Shown: piece after piece, positions 13,675-22,760 of the stretch
Layout of the letters: every line of letters begins with the position of its first letter
Numbering within the stretch: the first letter of the stretch is position 1
Assembly (NCBI GenBank): GCA_024400955.1
Contig: JAKSLY010000020.1
Coordinates: 1-51,482, forward strand
Source of the DNA: Treponema sp.
GTDB taxonomy: Bacteria; Spirochaetota; Spirochaetia; Treponematales; Treponemataceae
DNA length: 51,482 bases
Reading direction: 5' to 3'
The notes under the pieces: generated by a model
What the model was told of the DNA's origin: nothing
Seen by the model: the letters and a program-made list of their open reading frames with translations, nothing else
Databases searched by the model: none
Position numbers and translations under genes: made by a program

Positions 13675-15674
13675 CAGTCTGCTTTTATTCCGTCCTGTGT
13701 AATGCTTCCGGGATTTTTTATCAGCTCTTCATAATTGCTGACCGGAAGGGGACGGTAATAATAGTAGCCTTGAACGTATTTTATGCCAATACCCTTTAGC
13801 ATGGAAATCTGCTGTTCGGATTCAACTCCTTCTGCAATTACGGGAAGGTTCATGTTCTTTGACATGTCGAATACGCTTCTGATGATGTTGATGCCCTTGT
13901 CGTAGTTCTGGTTGTTAAGGTCAAAGAATTTTATGTCCATTTTCAGAACATCGGCCTGCACGTCCTTGAGCATGTTGAGGGAAGAGTAGCCGCTTCCAAA
14001 GTCATCGATGAGCACAGGGAATCCAATGTCCTTGAGTTCCTGAATGACGGTCTTGAGGATTTTTATGTCGTCAACGAAAGCGCTTTCCGTGATTTCAATT
14101 TCGATGAGTCTTGGTTCCAGGTTGTACCTTCTGATCAGGTCCTGGAAGAACTGTGGAACATTCAGGGTGAATATGTCAATGCGTGAGACGTTGACGCTGA
14201 TGGGAAGAACTTCTAGTCCAAGGTCAAGCCACTTTCTCTGCTGGCGGCAAACTGATTCCCAGACGTATGCATCGACTTTTGAAACAAGTCCGTTTTTCTC
14301 CAGCACTGGAATGAAGTCCCCCGGCGAAACAAAGCCATGTAATCGGCTGTTCCATCTGACAAGTGCTTCTGCCCCGATGATTTTTCCGTCAAGGTTCCTG
14401 CATTTTGGCTGAAGATAGAAGATGAATTCTCCATCCTGAATTCCACGCTCAATGTCTGGAACAATCTGCAGCTCGTGCTCGATGTCCTTGATCATGCTGT
14501 CGCTAAACCAGCAAAGGCGCTGGCTGTAGTTGTCCATCACGCGGTTTGATGCAATGGTGGCCCTGTCAATGCAGTCAAGGAGGTCTTCTTCCCTGTTCTT
14601 CAGGATATATCCACCAAAGGCCATCTTGAATCCCTCGATGCCGTCAAAGGATTCCACGATCCTGGAAATTCCATTTACAACGTAGTCGATGACGGACTGA
14701 TGGTATGGAAGGAAAATCAGGAAGTTGTCGCTTCCGCAGTAACCCGATACTGATTCAAAGAGCCTGTCCGTTTCAAGAAGGAATGAAGAGATTGCCTTGA
14801 GCAGCCTGTCTCCCTGCCATCTGGAATACCACTTGTTGAAGAAGCGGAAGTGCTCGATGTCCATGGAGATGATGCAGTGCTCATCGGTAGAATTCTTGAT
14901 GGATTCCCTTGCCTTGGCAATGAAGGTGTTCTTGACGTAGAGTCCCGTAAGGTGGTCGTGTTCCTCGATGCTTCGCGTAATGAGGTTTTCCTTTTCCATC
15001 TTGAGGATGGAGAAGAATATCATGATCTGGCGCTCATTGTTCTGGTTGTTTTCTTCGGGAACAAAATTCAGGGTAACTTCATCCCAGTTGCCATGGGAAT
15101 TCTTTTCGCGGAAACTTGCCTTGTAGTTTTTTTTGGTGTCGTTGAAGATGCGTTCAAGGTTGTCCAGTGACAGTATCTTGTCAAACCTTTCCCTGTCGTC
15201 TGGGTGGACTATGGTGTTTCTGGTTCTCCTGAAGAAGGAATCAACACTTTCCGTTGAATAGTTTATGTCTTCCCTTGCTGCAAGATTTGTGAAAACCCTG
15301 TAGCGGTTTAAGGTCAGGTTTACTTCCATGAAGAGGCTGAAGTCCGGGAAAAAGCGAAGTCTGTTCATTATGCCCTTGACCGGATTTGAAAGAAGACATC
15401 CGTTTATGATGGTGCATAGGCCGTGTTCAGGAAGTTCAATCTTTGAGGGAATGTAACTTATCCACCTGTGAACCTTGTGGTCGTAGGTGGTGATGGGGCA
15501 GTCGGTTTTCTTTTCGAGTGGGCAATGTACGCATGGGGAATCATGACCCATTATTGCCTTGTAGCAGAAGTCTCCTTTCTTGATGTTAGGATATAGGGAT
15601 TCCATTACAAAATTAAAGGAGATAAGCCTGTGAGATTCATCGATTATGTAAGTGAAATTATCCTGATCTATCAT
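13674..15674 (-). CDS. Cyclic-di-GMP phosphodiesterase with degenerate GGDEF and intact EAL domain
   Basis: 666 residues. The N-terminal 240 residues look like a PAS-type sensor region with Cys pairs (CYKAIMGHDSPCVHCP), possibly metal or redox sensing. The GGDEF domain follows (about 245-400), but the active site reads CGSDN, so it should not make c-di-GMP. The EAL domain (about 415-655) keeps EALVRW, NVS, the DDFGSGYSS loop, EGVE and QGYYYYRP, so hydrolysis of c-di-GMP is likely. No transmembrane segment is seen. It has its own promoter and an AGAAG leader site and is followed, with 1-base overlap, by the methyltransferase fusion. Confidence 0.88.
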   Translation of the reverse strand: MIDQDNFTYIIDESHRLISFNFVMESLYPNIKKGDFCYKAIMGHDSPCVHCPLEKKTDCPITTYDHKVHRWISYIPSKIELPEHGLCTIINGCLLSNPVKGIMNRLRFFPDFSLFMEVNLTLNRYRVFTNLAAREDINYSTESVDSFFRRTRNTIVHPDDRERFDKILSLDNLERIFNDTKKNYKASFREKNSHGNWDEVTLNFVPEENNQNNERQIMIFFSILKMEKENLITRSIEEHDHLTGLYVKNTFIAKARESIKNSTDEHCIISMDIEHFRFFNKWYSRWQGDRLLKAISSFLLETDRLFESVSGYCGSDNFLIFLPYHQSVIDYVVNGISRIVESFDGIEGFKMAFGGYILKNREEDLLDCIDRATIASNRVMDNYSQRLCWFSDSMIKDIEHELQIVPDIERGIQDGEFIFYLQPKCRNLDGKIIGAEALVRWNSRLHGFVSPGDFIPVLEKNGLVSKVDAYVWESVCRQQRKWLDLGLEVLPISVNVSRIDIFTLNVPQFFQDLIRRYNLEPRLIEIEITESAFVDDIKILKTVIQELKDIGFPVLIDDFGSGYSSLNMLKDVQADVLKMDIKFFDLNNQNYDKGINIIRSVFDMSKNMNLPVIAEGVESEQQISMLKGIGIKYVQGYYYYRPLPVSNYEELIKNPGSITQDGIKAD

Positions 15675-15698
15675 GAAGTTTTTCTTCTATATTAGAAT

Positions 15699-15726
15699 AT
15701 TATACCATAGTTTACCGAGAAGACAA
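15699..15726 (-). promoter_or_regulatory. Promoter of the EAL gene
   Basis: On the minus strand TTGTCT (15726-15721), 16-base spacer, TATAAT (15704-15699), leaving a short leader of about 17 bases before ATG 15674. Confidence 0.55.
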
Positions 15727-15782
15727 TGGCTAAAATTGAATCAGCCTTAAGTGGGCCACAATGGAACAGAATGCCATGGCGG

Positions 15783-15811
15783 TTGAAATACATTTTGCTT
15801 TTGTTTAAAAT
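15783..15811 (+). promoter_or_regulatory. Promoter of the MATE gene, predicted leaderless
   Basis: TTGAAA (15783-15788), 17-base spacer, TAAAAT (15806-15811), ending 8 bases before ATG 15820. No ribosome binding site is seen. Confidence 0.55.
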
Positions 15812-15819
15812 CCGTCTAT

Positions 15820-17208
15820 ATGTTAAGCAGAACCAGCCTCATTGGCGACAGGAAATTCTATTCTTCAGTCTTTAATATCACTCTTCCAATAATAATACAA
15901 AGCACGATTTCAAATTTTGTAGGACTTCTTGACAACATCATGGTTGGCCGCTGCGGAACCGACAGCATGAACGGAGTCAGCATTTTCTCCCAGCTGTTTT
16001 TTGTCTTTACCCTTTGCGTCTGGGGATCTTCCTGTGGTGCTGGAATTTTTACGGCCCAGTATTATGGAGCCGGTGACCATAAGGGAGTGCGTGATACATT
16101 CAGGATAAAGATCTATCTTGCAGCCCTGGCTACCGTCCTGGGGGCTGTGATTCTTGCATTGGGCGGGGATTTTTTCCTTCTTAAATTCATTCACGAAACG
16201 GATGCCATCGGCGATCCTTCTGCAACCTTGGCCTATGCAAAAAGCTACATGAACATAATGATCGTGGGCATGATACCTACCGCCTTGGGAATGGTTTATG
16301 CAGGAACCTTGCGCGACATCGGGGAAACTTCCGTTCCAATGAAGGCCGGGTTTGCCGCCGTTTTTGTGAACCTTACATTGAACTATGTCCTTATCTTTGG
16401 GCACTTCGGTCTTCCTGCCATGGGTGTTGAAGGGGCTGCCATTGCCACTGTAATTTCCCGTTTTGTTGAACTTTCCATCGAAATCATCTGGACTCACACT
16501 CACAAGGAAAGGTGCAGGTTCATTGAGGGAGCTTTTTCTTCCTTCAAGGTTCCACTTCCTCTTGTTAAGAAAATCGTCCTCAAGGGAATTCCTCTTGCAG
16601 CCAACGAAACCCTCTGGTCCCTTGGCCTTACCATGCTGAACCAGAGCTTCTCCCTGAGGGGACTTGCCGTTGTTGCTGCCATAAACATTGCAAACACCAT
16701 CGCAAACCTGTTCAACGTTTTTCTTTTTGCCATTGGGGAATCAATATCAATTCTTGCAGGACAGCTTTTGGGTGCGGGAAAGGATGAGGAGGCAAAGCTG
16801 ACTGCCAACAGGATGATTCTTCTTTCTGCAGCCGTTAGTGCGGTTATTGGTGGTGTGCTCATTTTGTTCAGGAATATTTTTCCAGCCTTTTACAATACGG
16901 AAAGGGAAGTCATGGACTATGCCGCAAATTTCATCATGCAGACGGGAATCTTCCTTCCGGTTCTTGCCGTTGTGCACGGATGCTACTTTACATTGCGCTC
17001 AGGCGGAAAGACTTTCATAACCTTCCTTTTTGACAGCGTGTTCATCTGGGTGTTCATTGTTCCAGTTGCATTTGCGTTGACAAGATACACTGCCATGGGA
17101 ATTATCATGGTTTATCTTGTGGTAAAGAGCCTGGATTTAGTAAAATGTGCCATTGGGATCGTGCTTATCCGAAAGGGTGTATGGGTGAATAAAATTGTTT
17201 CCGATTAG
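15820..17208 (+). CDS. MATE-family efflux transporter
   Basis: 462 residues, the usual length, with about twelve hydrophobic segments in two matching halves. Typical family features are IIIQSTISNFVGLLDNIMVGRCG near the start, the GAGIFTAQYYGAGD stretch after helix 2, the GTLRDIGETSVPM loop, and in the second half GESISILAGQLLGAGKDEEA. These transporters export drugs, dyes or metabolites using a Na+ or H+ gradient across the inner membrane. The substrate cannot be read from sequence. It stands alone between the divergent EAL gene and the mnmG promoter. Confidence 0.92.
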   Translation: MLSRTSLIGDRKFYSSVFNITLPIIIQSTISNFVGLLDNIMVGRCGTDSMNGVSIFSQLFFVFTLCVWGSSCGAGIFTAQYYGAGDHKGVRDTFRIKIYLAALATVLGAVILALGGDFFLLKFIHETDAIGDPSATLAYAKSYMNIMIVGMIPTALGMVYAGTLRDIGETSVPMKAGFAAVFVNLTLNYVLIFGHFGLPAMGVEGAAIATVISRFVELSIEIIWTHTHKERCRFIEGAFSSFKVPLPLVKKIVLKGIPLAANETLWSLGLTMLNQSFSLRGLAVVAAINIANTIANLFNVFLFAIGESISILAGQLLGAGKDEEAKLTANRMILLSAAVSAVIGGVLILFRNIFPAFYNTEREVMDYAANFIMQTGIFLPVLAVVHGCYFTLRSGGKTFITFLFDSVFIWVFIVPVAFALTRYTAMGIIMVYLVVKSLDLVKCAIGIVLIRKGVWVNKIVSD

Positions 17209-17435
17209 TGCCCTTGCTTTTCCAGTAAGATTCTTGTGTCCCGGGTTATCACAGTATTCTTTTCACATTCTATAAGCTTTCTGCCGGATGCAATACGGGT
17301 AGCTCCTTTTGTACCGGGAATCCATGGTTCCACAGGATAGAGAATTTTCAGGAGGGGGGGCCAGGAGTCGGAATCTTGAATTGATTTCTACAGCTGACAA
17401 GACTGAGCTTCAGTAGATTCATCCCATTACAAAAA
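17209..17435 (+). other. Non-coding spacer, nothing recognised
   Basis: No frame with supportable coding content. A small GGAA...TTCC palindrome and a run of seven G are present; no convincing terminator, tRNA or riboswitch pattern was found. Confidence 0.4.
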
Positions 17436-17464
17436 TTGTAATTTTTCACCAATATCAGTATAAT
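17436..17464 (+). promoter_or_regulatory. Promoter of mnmG, predicted leaderless
   Basis: TTGTAA (17436-17441), 17-base spacer, TATAAT (17459-17464), 7 bases before ATG 17472. Confidence 0.7.
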
Positions 17465-17471
17465 TACGCCC

Positions 17472-19541
17472 ATGGCTTTTTATGATTCATTTGACGTTGC
17501 AGTTTGTGGCGGGGGACATGCCGGAATAGAAGCATCCCTTGCCTGTGCCCGCATGGGATTGAAGACTGTGCTCATTACGCAGACCATTGATTCAGTGGGA
17601 AGAATGTCCTGTAACCCAAGCATTGGTGGAATTGCCAAGGGAAACATCGTCCGGGAAATCGATGCCCTGGGTGGGGAAATGGGCAAGCTCATCGACAAAT
17701 CAATGATTCAGTTTCGCATGCTGAATAAAAGCCGCGGCCCTGCAGTTCAGTCTCCGAGAAGTCAGGCGGACAAGATTACCTATTCGCAGCTTGCAAGAAA
17801 AACCGTGGAGACAACTCCAAACCTCTGCACCCTCATGGACACTGTTGTGGATGTCCTTACGGTTGCGTCAGATACACCCCTGCCGGAAAACACGGACAGT
17901 TCTGCGGAATTAAATTCCATTCCGGGAGAAAAGCGTGGAAGTGCAGGTTACGAGCATGCAACGCAAGCCGCTAAAAGTGGAATGCGCCAGAAGGTAATCG
18001 GTGTCGTTACCGAGCGCGGAAGAATCATCACATGCCGCTCCGTAGTCCTTACGACGGGAACTTTTTTGGGTGGACGAATTTTCATCGGTGAATATGATGC
18101 CCCCTGCGGCCGCATTGGAGAAACGGGAGCCTTTGGTCTTACGGAAAGCCTTAACAGACTCGGATTTACGACAGGCCGCCTTAAGACGGGAACTCCTCCA
18201 CGCATCCTCAGGCACTCCATAGATTTTTCAAAGCTTGAGCTCAATGAGGGCGACAGCGAAATAATTCCATTCAGCTTTGACAATGAAAAAGTTGAACGGC
18301 CCATGGTTCCATGCCATCTTGTATACACGAATCCCGAGACTCACAGGATCATCCGCGAGAATATCGGACGCTCTCCTTTGTATTCCGGAAAGATCAGCGG
18401 AATCGGCCCGCGCTACTGTCCGTCCATCGAAGACAAGGTCATGCGTTTTGCAGAGCGGGAACGCCACCAGCTTTTTGTTGAACCGGAAGGACTTGAGACT
18501 GACGAAATCTACCTTAACGGCTTGAGTTCATCCTTGCCGGAAGAAGTTCAGGATGCATTCCTCCGCACCATGCCGGGCTTTGAAAACTGCATTGTAAGCC
18601 GTCCGGGTTATGCTGTTGAATACGACTACGTTGAACCAACCCAGCTTTTCCCAAGCCTTGAGACAAAGCGAGTTGCAGGCCTTTTTGATGCAGGCCAGAT
18701 AAACGGAACTTCAGGCTATGAGGAAGCTGCAGGGCAGGGACTTGTTGCAGGAATCAACGCAGGACTTTATGCACGTGAGCACAAGAAATTTTGCGGCCCA
18801 CTTTGCGCTGCCGATTCAAAAATCTATTCAAGCCCTGCAAGTGGTGAGAAGGGAAAGTTCCAGCCAAAGCCCGTATTCAATGCAGAAGACCTGAGGAACT
18901 TTGCAGAGATTTCTGCGCGTGAGACAAGGGAACTTTCTGAAAGACTTAAAAATTTCCAGACGGAAAAGGGCTTCAATAATTTTGAAAAAATTCCGTCTTA
19001 CGAGCCTCTGGTCCTTGGCCGTGACGAGGCATATATCGGAGTTCTCATTGATGACCTTGTAACCCTTGGAACAAAGGAACCGTACCGCATGTTTACTGCC
19101 CGTGCAGAGTACAGGCTTAAGCTTCGCCATGATACAGCCGACCGCCGCCTGCGTCGCAAGGGATTTGACATCGGCCTCATATCGAAGGAACAGATGGATG
19201 CCATGGACCTTAAGTACCGCAATGTTGAAGAAGCAATGGCTTTTCTTGACAGGCATCCAAATGGGGAAAATCCCGGCAACTATACGGCCCTTGAATGGAC
19301 CATTGCCCAGGAAGACCACAAGTACCGTTATTACATTGAAAAGCAGGACAGCCGTGTGGCAAAAATGCACCGCATGGAAAACGTGCGCATACCGGACAAC
19401 TTTGACTATTCCAGGATTGTTGCCCTTTCTGCAGAAAGCCGTGGCAAGCTGGAAAAGGTTCGCCCGCTGACTTTGGGGCAGGCTTCACGCATCAGCGGAA
19501 TCCGCAACAGCGACATAATGCTTTTGATGGTTTATCTCTAG
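17472..19541 (+). CDS. mnmG: tRNA uridine-5-carboxymethylaminomethyl modification enzyme MnmG, enlarged
   Basis: 689 residues, about 60 more than E. coli MnmG. With MnmE it modifies U34 of certain tRNAs, binding FAD. It has the FAD motif VAVCGGGHAGIEAS, SCNPSIGGIAKG, RLKTGTPPR, RYCPSIEDKVMRF, GQINGTSGYEEAAGQGL and the C-terminal TLGQASRISGI. Two inserts are visible: about residues 137-178 (Ser/Pro/Glu-rich, low complexity) and about 437-514, the latter just before the RDEAYIGVLIDDL motif. The frame is intact on both sides of each, so they are in-frame loops, not frameshifts. The partner gene mnmE lies at 29389 in the same window. Confidence 0.93.
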   Translation: MAFYDSFDVAVCGGGHAGIEASLACARMGLKTVLITQTIDSVGRMSCNPSIGGIAKGNIVREIDALGGEMGKLIDKSMIQFRMLNKSRGPAVQSPRSQADKITYSQLARKTVETTPNLCTLMDTVVDVLTVASDTPLPENTDSSAELNSIPGEKRGSAGYEHATQAAKSGMRQKVIGVVTERGRIITCRSVVLTTGTFLGGRIFIGEYDAPCGRIGETGAFGLTESLNRLGFTTGRLKTGTPPRILRHSIDFSKLELNEGDSEIIPFSFDNEKVERPMVPCHLVYTNPETHRIIRENIGRSPLYSGKISGIGPRYCPSIEDKVMRFAERERHQLFVEPEGLETDEIYLNGLSSSLPEEVQDAFLRTMPGFENCIVSRPGYAVEYDYVEPTQLFPSLETKRVAGLFDAGQINGTSGYEEAAGQGLVAGINAGLYAREHKKFCGPLCAADSKIYSSPASGEKGKFQPKPVFNAEDLRNFAEISARETRELSERLKNFQTEKGFNNFEKIPSYEPLVLGRDEAYIGVLIDDLVTLGTKEPYRMFTARAEYRLKLRHDTADRRLRRKGFDIGLISKEQMDAMDLKYRNVEEAMAFLDRHPNGENPGNYTALEWTIAQEDHKYRYYIEKQDSRVAKMHRMENVRIPDNFDYSRIVALSAESRGKLEKVRPLTLGQASRISGIRNSDIMLLMVYL

Positions 19542-19553
19542 TATTAAGGGGCT

Positions 19554-20279
19554 TCAGTTGTTGTGGCCCTGTTGGTGCCCTTTTGCTTCAGCTGCGGCGG
19601 CATCTTTTGCGGCGGCCCTTTCTTTTTCCGTGTTGACCTTTGAATATGCGCAGCCACAGTACTGCTGCCGGTACAGGTTGAATTCTTCGCTGATTTCAAG
19701 GCTTCTTAAAAATCCACCCTTCTTCTTAAAGTCTGAATAAAGCCATTTTGGTCCCGAGGGATTTTCCATGGAAAGAATTTCTCCCTCCCGGTTTATTTTT
19801 TCCGCATCCTTGAATGGACTTATGGAAAGGGTTGTGCAGAAAAAATCGAAATTGTTTTCTGATGCATAAGCGTGGGCTTTTTTCAGTCGCAGATTGTAGC
19901 ACCTGCGGCAGCGTTCTCCCTTTTCCCTTTCGTGGGCAAGCTCCGGTTCTGTCCTTATCTTTATGGCTTCGTAGAATTCTTCCGGATCATAACCAGCTTC
20001 CACAAGCTTGACCTTAGCAAGAAGGGCAGGTTCAAACCTTGGCAGAAAGTCCTTAAGTTCATTGAGGCGGCGGTTGTATTCCTCTGCCGGATGAATGTTG
20101 GGGTTATAGTAGAATATGGTAATATCAAAAAAACGGGCGATGCTTTCAATCACATGGGAAGAGCACGGACCGCAGCATGCATGGAGAAGAAGGGTGGGTT
20201 TTGCTGCCTGGGGATTCTTTTCCCGAGACAGCTGGATTTTTTTTATGGTTTCTTCAAGTTCCCTCTGGTAGTTCATCAA
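19554..20279 (-). CDS. queH: Epoxyqueuosine reductase QueH
   Basis: 241 residues. QueH performs the last step of queuosine synthesis in tRNA and is unrelated to QueG. Diagnostic cysteines are all seen: HACCGPCSSH near the N-terminus, CRRCYNLRL in the middle and QQYCGCAYS near the C-terminus; the family binds a 4Fe-4S cluster and a second metal with such residues. The last 22 residues are an Ala/Lys/His tail that is not part of the core. It lies 16 bases after the lipid kinase on the same strand, probably co-transcribed, and converges on mnmG, another tRNA wobble-base enzyme, with only 12 bases between stops. Confidence 0.92.
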   Translation of the reverse strand: MMNYQRELEETIKKIQLSREKNPQAAKPTLLLHACCGPCSSHVIESIARFFDITIFYYNPNIHPAEEYNRRLNELKDFLPRFEPALLAKVKLVEAGYDPEEFYEAIKIRTEPELAHEREKGERCRRCYNLRLKKAHAYASENNFDFFCTTLSISPFKDAEKINREGEILSMENPSGPKWLYSDFKKKGGFLRSLEISEEFNLYRQQYCGCAYSKVNTEKERAAAKDAAAAEAKGHQQGHNN

Positions 20280-20295
20280 AGGACAGGTTCCTATC

Positions 20296-21222
20296 TTACT
20301 TTATGAACTTGAGTTTTGCAGGAAGGGATTCAACGTAAATCCGGTCTGCCTTCTGCCAGACTTCTCCGTCGGTTGCAAGCCAAAGGGGAATGTCAGAAGT
20401 GATGGTGCACCCTGTGAATTTTTCCTCATGGATTCCAGGGAAAAGAACATGAAGGCCGGAGAATGCAAAAGGAAGGGCGCAGAAAAATCCGGGAATGCTC
20501 TTGTTGTTTACGCGGCACATGTCGAGGAGTCCGTCGGCTGGATCTGCATGGGGACAGAACTTCATTCCGCCGCCTTCAAATTTGTGAACCATGGAAACCA
20601 GGAACAGCAGCTTCTTCAGTTCCATCTTGCGTCCGTTTTCAAATTCAAGGCATACGTTGGCCCGTGGTGCCTTGAAAACCTGCTGGACCCCAAGAAAAAG
20701 GTAGATCAGCTTTCCAAGCCCAATCTTGTTGAGCCTTTTTTTAAGTATTGAATGGGTTGTTTTTTGTGCAATTGCAGCGTCATATCCAAAGCCGCAGGAT
20801 ACGGCAAATTTTCTTACGGTACGGTCCGTCGTTACCTGGCCCAAGTCAAGAAGGGTTGGTTTTTTGCATGAAAGGACACGTTCAAGGGTTTTTGTAACGT
20901 TCTTTGAAAGCTTTTCGTGTTTTGCAAAGTCGTTGCCGCTTCCAGTAGGAATCAGGGCAAAGGACGTATGCTCGAAGTCTGTGATTCCCTGGACTGCATC
21001 GTTTACGGTTCCGTCGCCTCCAAGGGCCACGATGATGCAGTTGTCCTCGTCCTTGGCTTTTTCAGAAATCATCCTGCAGTATTCGGTGGTGTCGCCGCGC
21101 TGCTGGGTATAGTCGACTGTGTATGCGATGTTCTTTGACTTAAGGACGGGCTCGATTTTTTTCTGCCAGAGAATCATACCCTTGCCTGATCTTGATACTG
21201 GATTAACAATAAAGTGGTACAT
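20296..21222 (-). CDS. Diacylglycerol/sphingosine-type lipid kinase
   Basis: 308 residues with the DAGK catalytic pattern: NPVSRSGKG at the start, the nucleotide motif ALGGDGTVNDAVQG, and the second glycine motif IPTGSGNDFAKHE. The C-terminal beta domain (GDGxxD-equivalent HADPADGLLDM) is present. The family (DgkB/YegS) phosphorylates diacylglycerol or related lipids at the inner membrane face. A TATAAA box lies 8 bases before its ATG, in the 36-base gap behind the DUF4956 gene, so it may be transcribed both with and without the upstream pair. queH follows. Confidence 0.9.
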   Translation of the reverse strand: MYHFIVNPVSRSGKGMILWQKKIEPVLKSKNIAYTVDYTQQRGDTTEYCRMISEKAKDEDNCIIVALGGDGTVNDAVQGITDFEHTSFALIPTGSGNDFAKHEKLSKNVTKTLERVLSCKKPTLLDLGQVTTDRTVRKFAVSCGFGYDAAIAQKTTHSILKKRLNKIGLGKLIYLFLGVQQVFKAPRANVCLEFENGRKMELKKLLFLVSMVHKFEGGGMKFCPHADPADGLLDMCRVNNKSIPGFFCALPFAFSGLHVLFPGIHEEKFTGCTITSDIPLWLATDGEVWQKADRIYVESLPAKLKFIK

Positions 21223-21230
21223 TCTACCAT

Positions 21231-21258
21231 TTTATATGAGAAATCCAGTATTTGCAAA
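21231..21258 (-). promoter_or_regulatory. Candidate promoter of the lipid kinase, predicted leaderless
   Basis: Minus-strand TTTGCA (21258-21253), 16-base spacer, TATAAA (21236-21231), 8 bases before ATG 21222. It fits exactly into the gap after the DUF4956 stop. Confidence 0.4.
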
Positions 21259-21936
21259 TCAGTAGGTCACTTCTCCGTCGTGTGCAAGAAGGGTTGAAGA
21301 GGTAACTCCGGAAAGGGATGCAATCTGGCGCAGAAGCTCCGTTTCCTGTGAAGAACGGATCTCGATTACAATGCTGATCCTGTTGTTCTTGAGGGCGCGG
21401 CTCTTGACGGTGTAAAGCTTTGAAAATTTCTCCACGGTGGAGATTATGTCCTTTTCAAGGTCGTAGCCGTCTCCGTTTACCATTAGGATTTTTGGGGCCC
21501 TTGCAACGGGGCATCGGTCCAGTACAAAGAGGGCAATGGTCAGAACAAAGGCAAGAACGCAGCTGATCTGTGCAAGGCCTGCACCGCAGATGATGCCTGT
21601 GGAAATTGCCCAGAAAAGGAAAACCAGGTCCATTGGATCCTTGATGGCAGTCCTGAACCTTACGATGGAAAGGGCACCAACCATACCGAGGGAAATCACC
21701 ACGCTGGACTGAATCGTCAGGATGACTGCAGTGGTGATGATGACCAGGGATGGAAGGGCGATGTTAAATGACTTTGAATAGAATGTCTTTCTTGTAAGGA
21801 TCCTGTAGGCAAAGAAAAGATACAGGGCAAAGAAAGAAGCGATGGCAAAAACCACGATGATGTTTTCCGGTGTTGCATCGTAGCGGGTGAATCCCTGGAT
21901 AAAGGATTTCTTGAAGATGTCCTTGAATGTTGTCAT
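21259..21936 (-). CDS. DUF4956 membrane protein
   Basis: 225 residues from ATG 21936, which is preceded by GGAGGG seven bases upstream and overlaps the VTC gene's stop (ATGA). Three to four membrane helices occupy residues about 20-150; motif SIVRFRTAIKDPMDLVFLFWAI is characteristic of the DUF4956 family. The C-terminal 75 residues form a soluble ferredoxin-like part. In other bacteria DUF4956 proteins are usual companions of VTC-domain and CotH proteins, as here; the role is unknown but a link to polyphosphate handling or transport has been suggested by that association (inference). Confidence 0.85.
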   Translation of the reverse strand: MTTFKDIFKKSFIQGFTRYDATPENIIVVFAIASFFALYLFFAYRILTRKTFYSKSFNIALPSLVIITTAVILTIQSSVVISLGMVGALSIVRFRTAIKDPMDLVFLFWAISTGIICGAGLAQISCVLAFVLTIALFVLDRCPVARAPKILMVNGDGYDLEKDIISTVEKFSKLYTVKSRALKNNRISIVIEIRSSQETELLRQIASLSGVTSSTLLAHDGEVTY

Positions 21937-22634
21937 AGAGTACCCTCCATATTGTATTTTCGGCAAAGATAGTATTTGGAAAAGGAAGTCTGCTGCAGTC
22001 TTGAAGTCTGAAGCGCTTCATTTATAAAGTCCGGAAGAAGCTCGTCAAATTTTACTTCCATCATGTTGATGCCAGATTCCAGGACAGGCCTGAAGTCTAC
22101 GGCTGGATCAAAGAATCCCTCGATGTCGGAAGAACTCCTTATGTTCCTGTCAAAGGTTATCCTCACGTTTCCGTCATTGTAGACAAAGGGAACCCTTTCG
22201 TAGGCAACGATGACAACAGGACGCAGTGCTCGCATGTTCATCTGCATGATGAGTTTTTTTAGCAGGTATGGAGTCTTGGAATCAAAGTCAGGTATTCCAC
22301 CGGCCATGATGGTCCTGCAGTCTTCAAGGCTAAGGGGGCATGAAATCTTGTGGCACATGCCGTGCTCCTTCTGCTTGAGTTCCAGGGAAATTCGGTCGGT
22401 GCTGCAGTTGTAAATCCTGATCCTGAATTTTTCCCTTGGGTCCGTGCCGTCTTCGTTTTCCCTGTAGCAGGTGTTGAAGTAGTCGTCAAAATAAATGCTT
22501 CTGATTGAATAGGTGTTTTCGCTGCCTGCATGGCTGTCCACGTCAAGGATGGAACTCAGCCTCAGCTGCTGGGCAGAAAGAATATATTCGGGAGAGACGT
22601 ATTTGAATTCGTGACGGTATTTTTTTTCTGCCAA
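21933..22634 (-). CDS. VTC-domain protein (polyphosphate polymerase-like)
   Basis: 233 residues. The start is probably TTG 22634, with AGGA seven bases upstream. The VTC fold is a triphosphate-tunnel enzyme; in yeast Vtc4 it makes polyphosphate from ATP. Family features: RHEFKYV at the N-terminus, SIYFDDYFNTCYRE, the basic strand KFRIRIYN, LELKQKEHG with its Glu/Lys pair, RVPFVYNDGNVRITFDRNI, and the final ILMEVKFDELLP-like strand (MMEVKFDELLPDF). All strands lining the tunnel seem kept, so activity is plausible. It leads a two-gene unit with the DUF4956 gene and is divergent from a CotH kinase. Confidence 0.87.
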   Translation of the reverse strand: MAEKKYRHEFKYVSPEYILSAQQLRLSSILDVDSHAGSENTYSIRSIYFDDYFNTCYRENEDGTDPREKFRIRIYNCSTDRISLELKQKEHGMCHKISCPLSLEDCRTIMAGGIPDFDSKTPYLLKKLIMQMNMRALRPVVIVAYERVPFVYNDGNVRITFDRNIRSSSDIEGFFDPAVDFRPVLESGINMMEVKFDELLPDFINEALQTSRLQQTSFSKYYLCRKYNMEGTL

Positions 22635-22760
22635 AACATATTCCTGACAAAGGTTAAGGTGACGGAAATGCCACGCAAAACATTATAGAAGATAATTATT
22701 TGCACTTCAATATGGAGAATGGCAATGTAAAATTGTTTGATTTTATGGTATAAAGGATGA

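Noticed and set aside
17209..17471. Riboswitch or tRNA before mnmG
   Set aside because: No cloverleaf or known aptamer pattern was seen and the predicted transcript starts only at the start codon.
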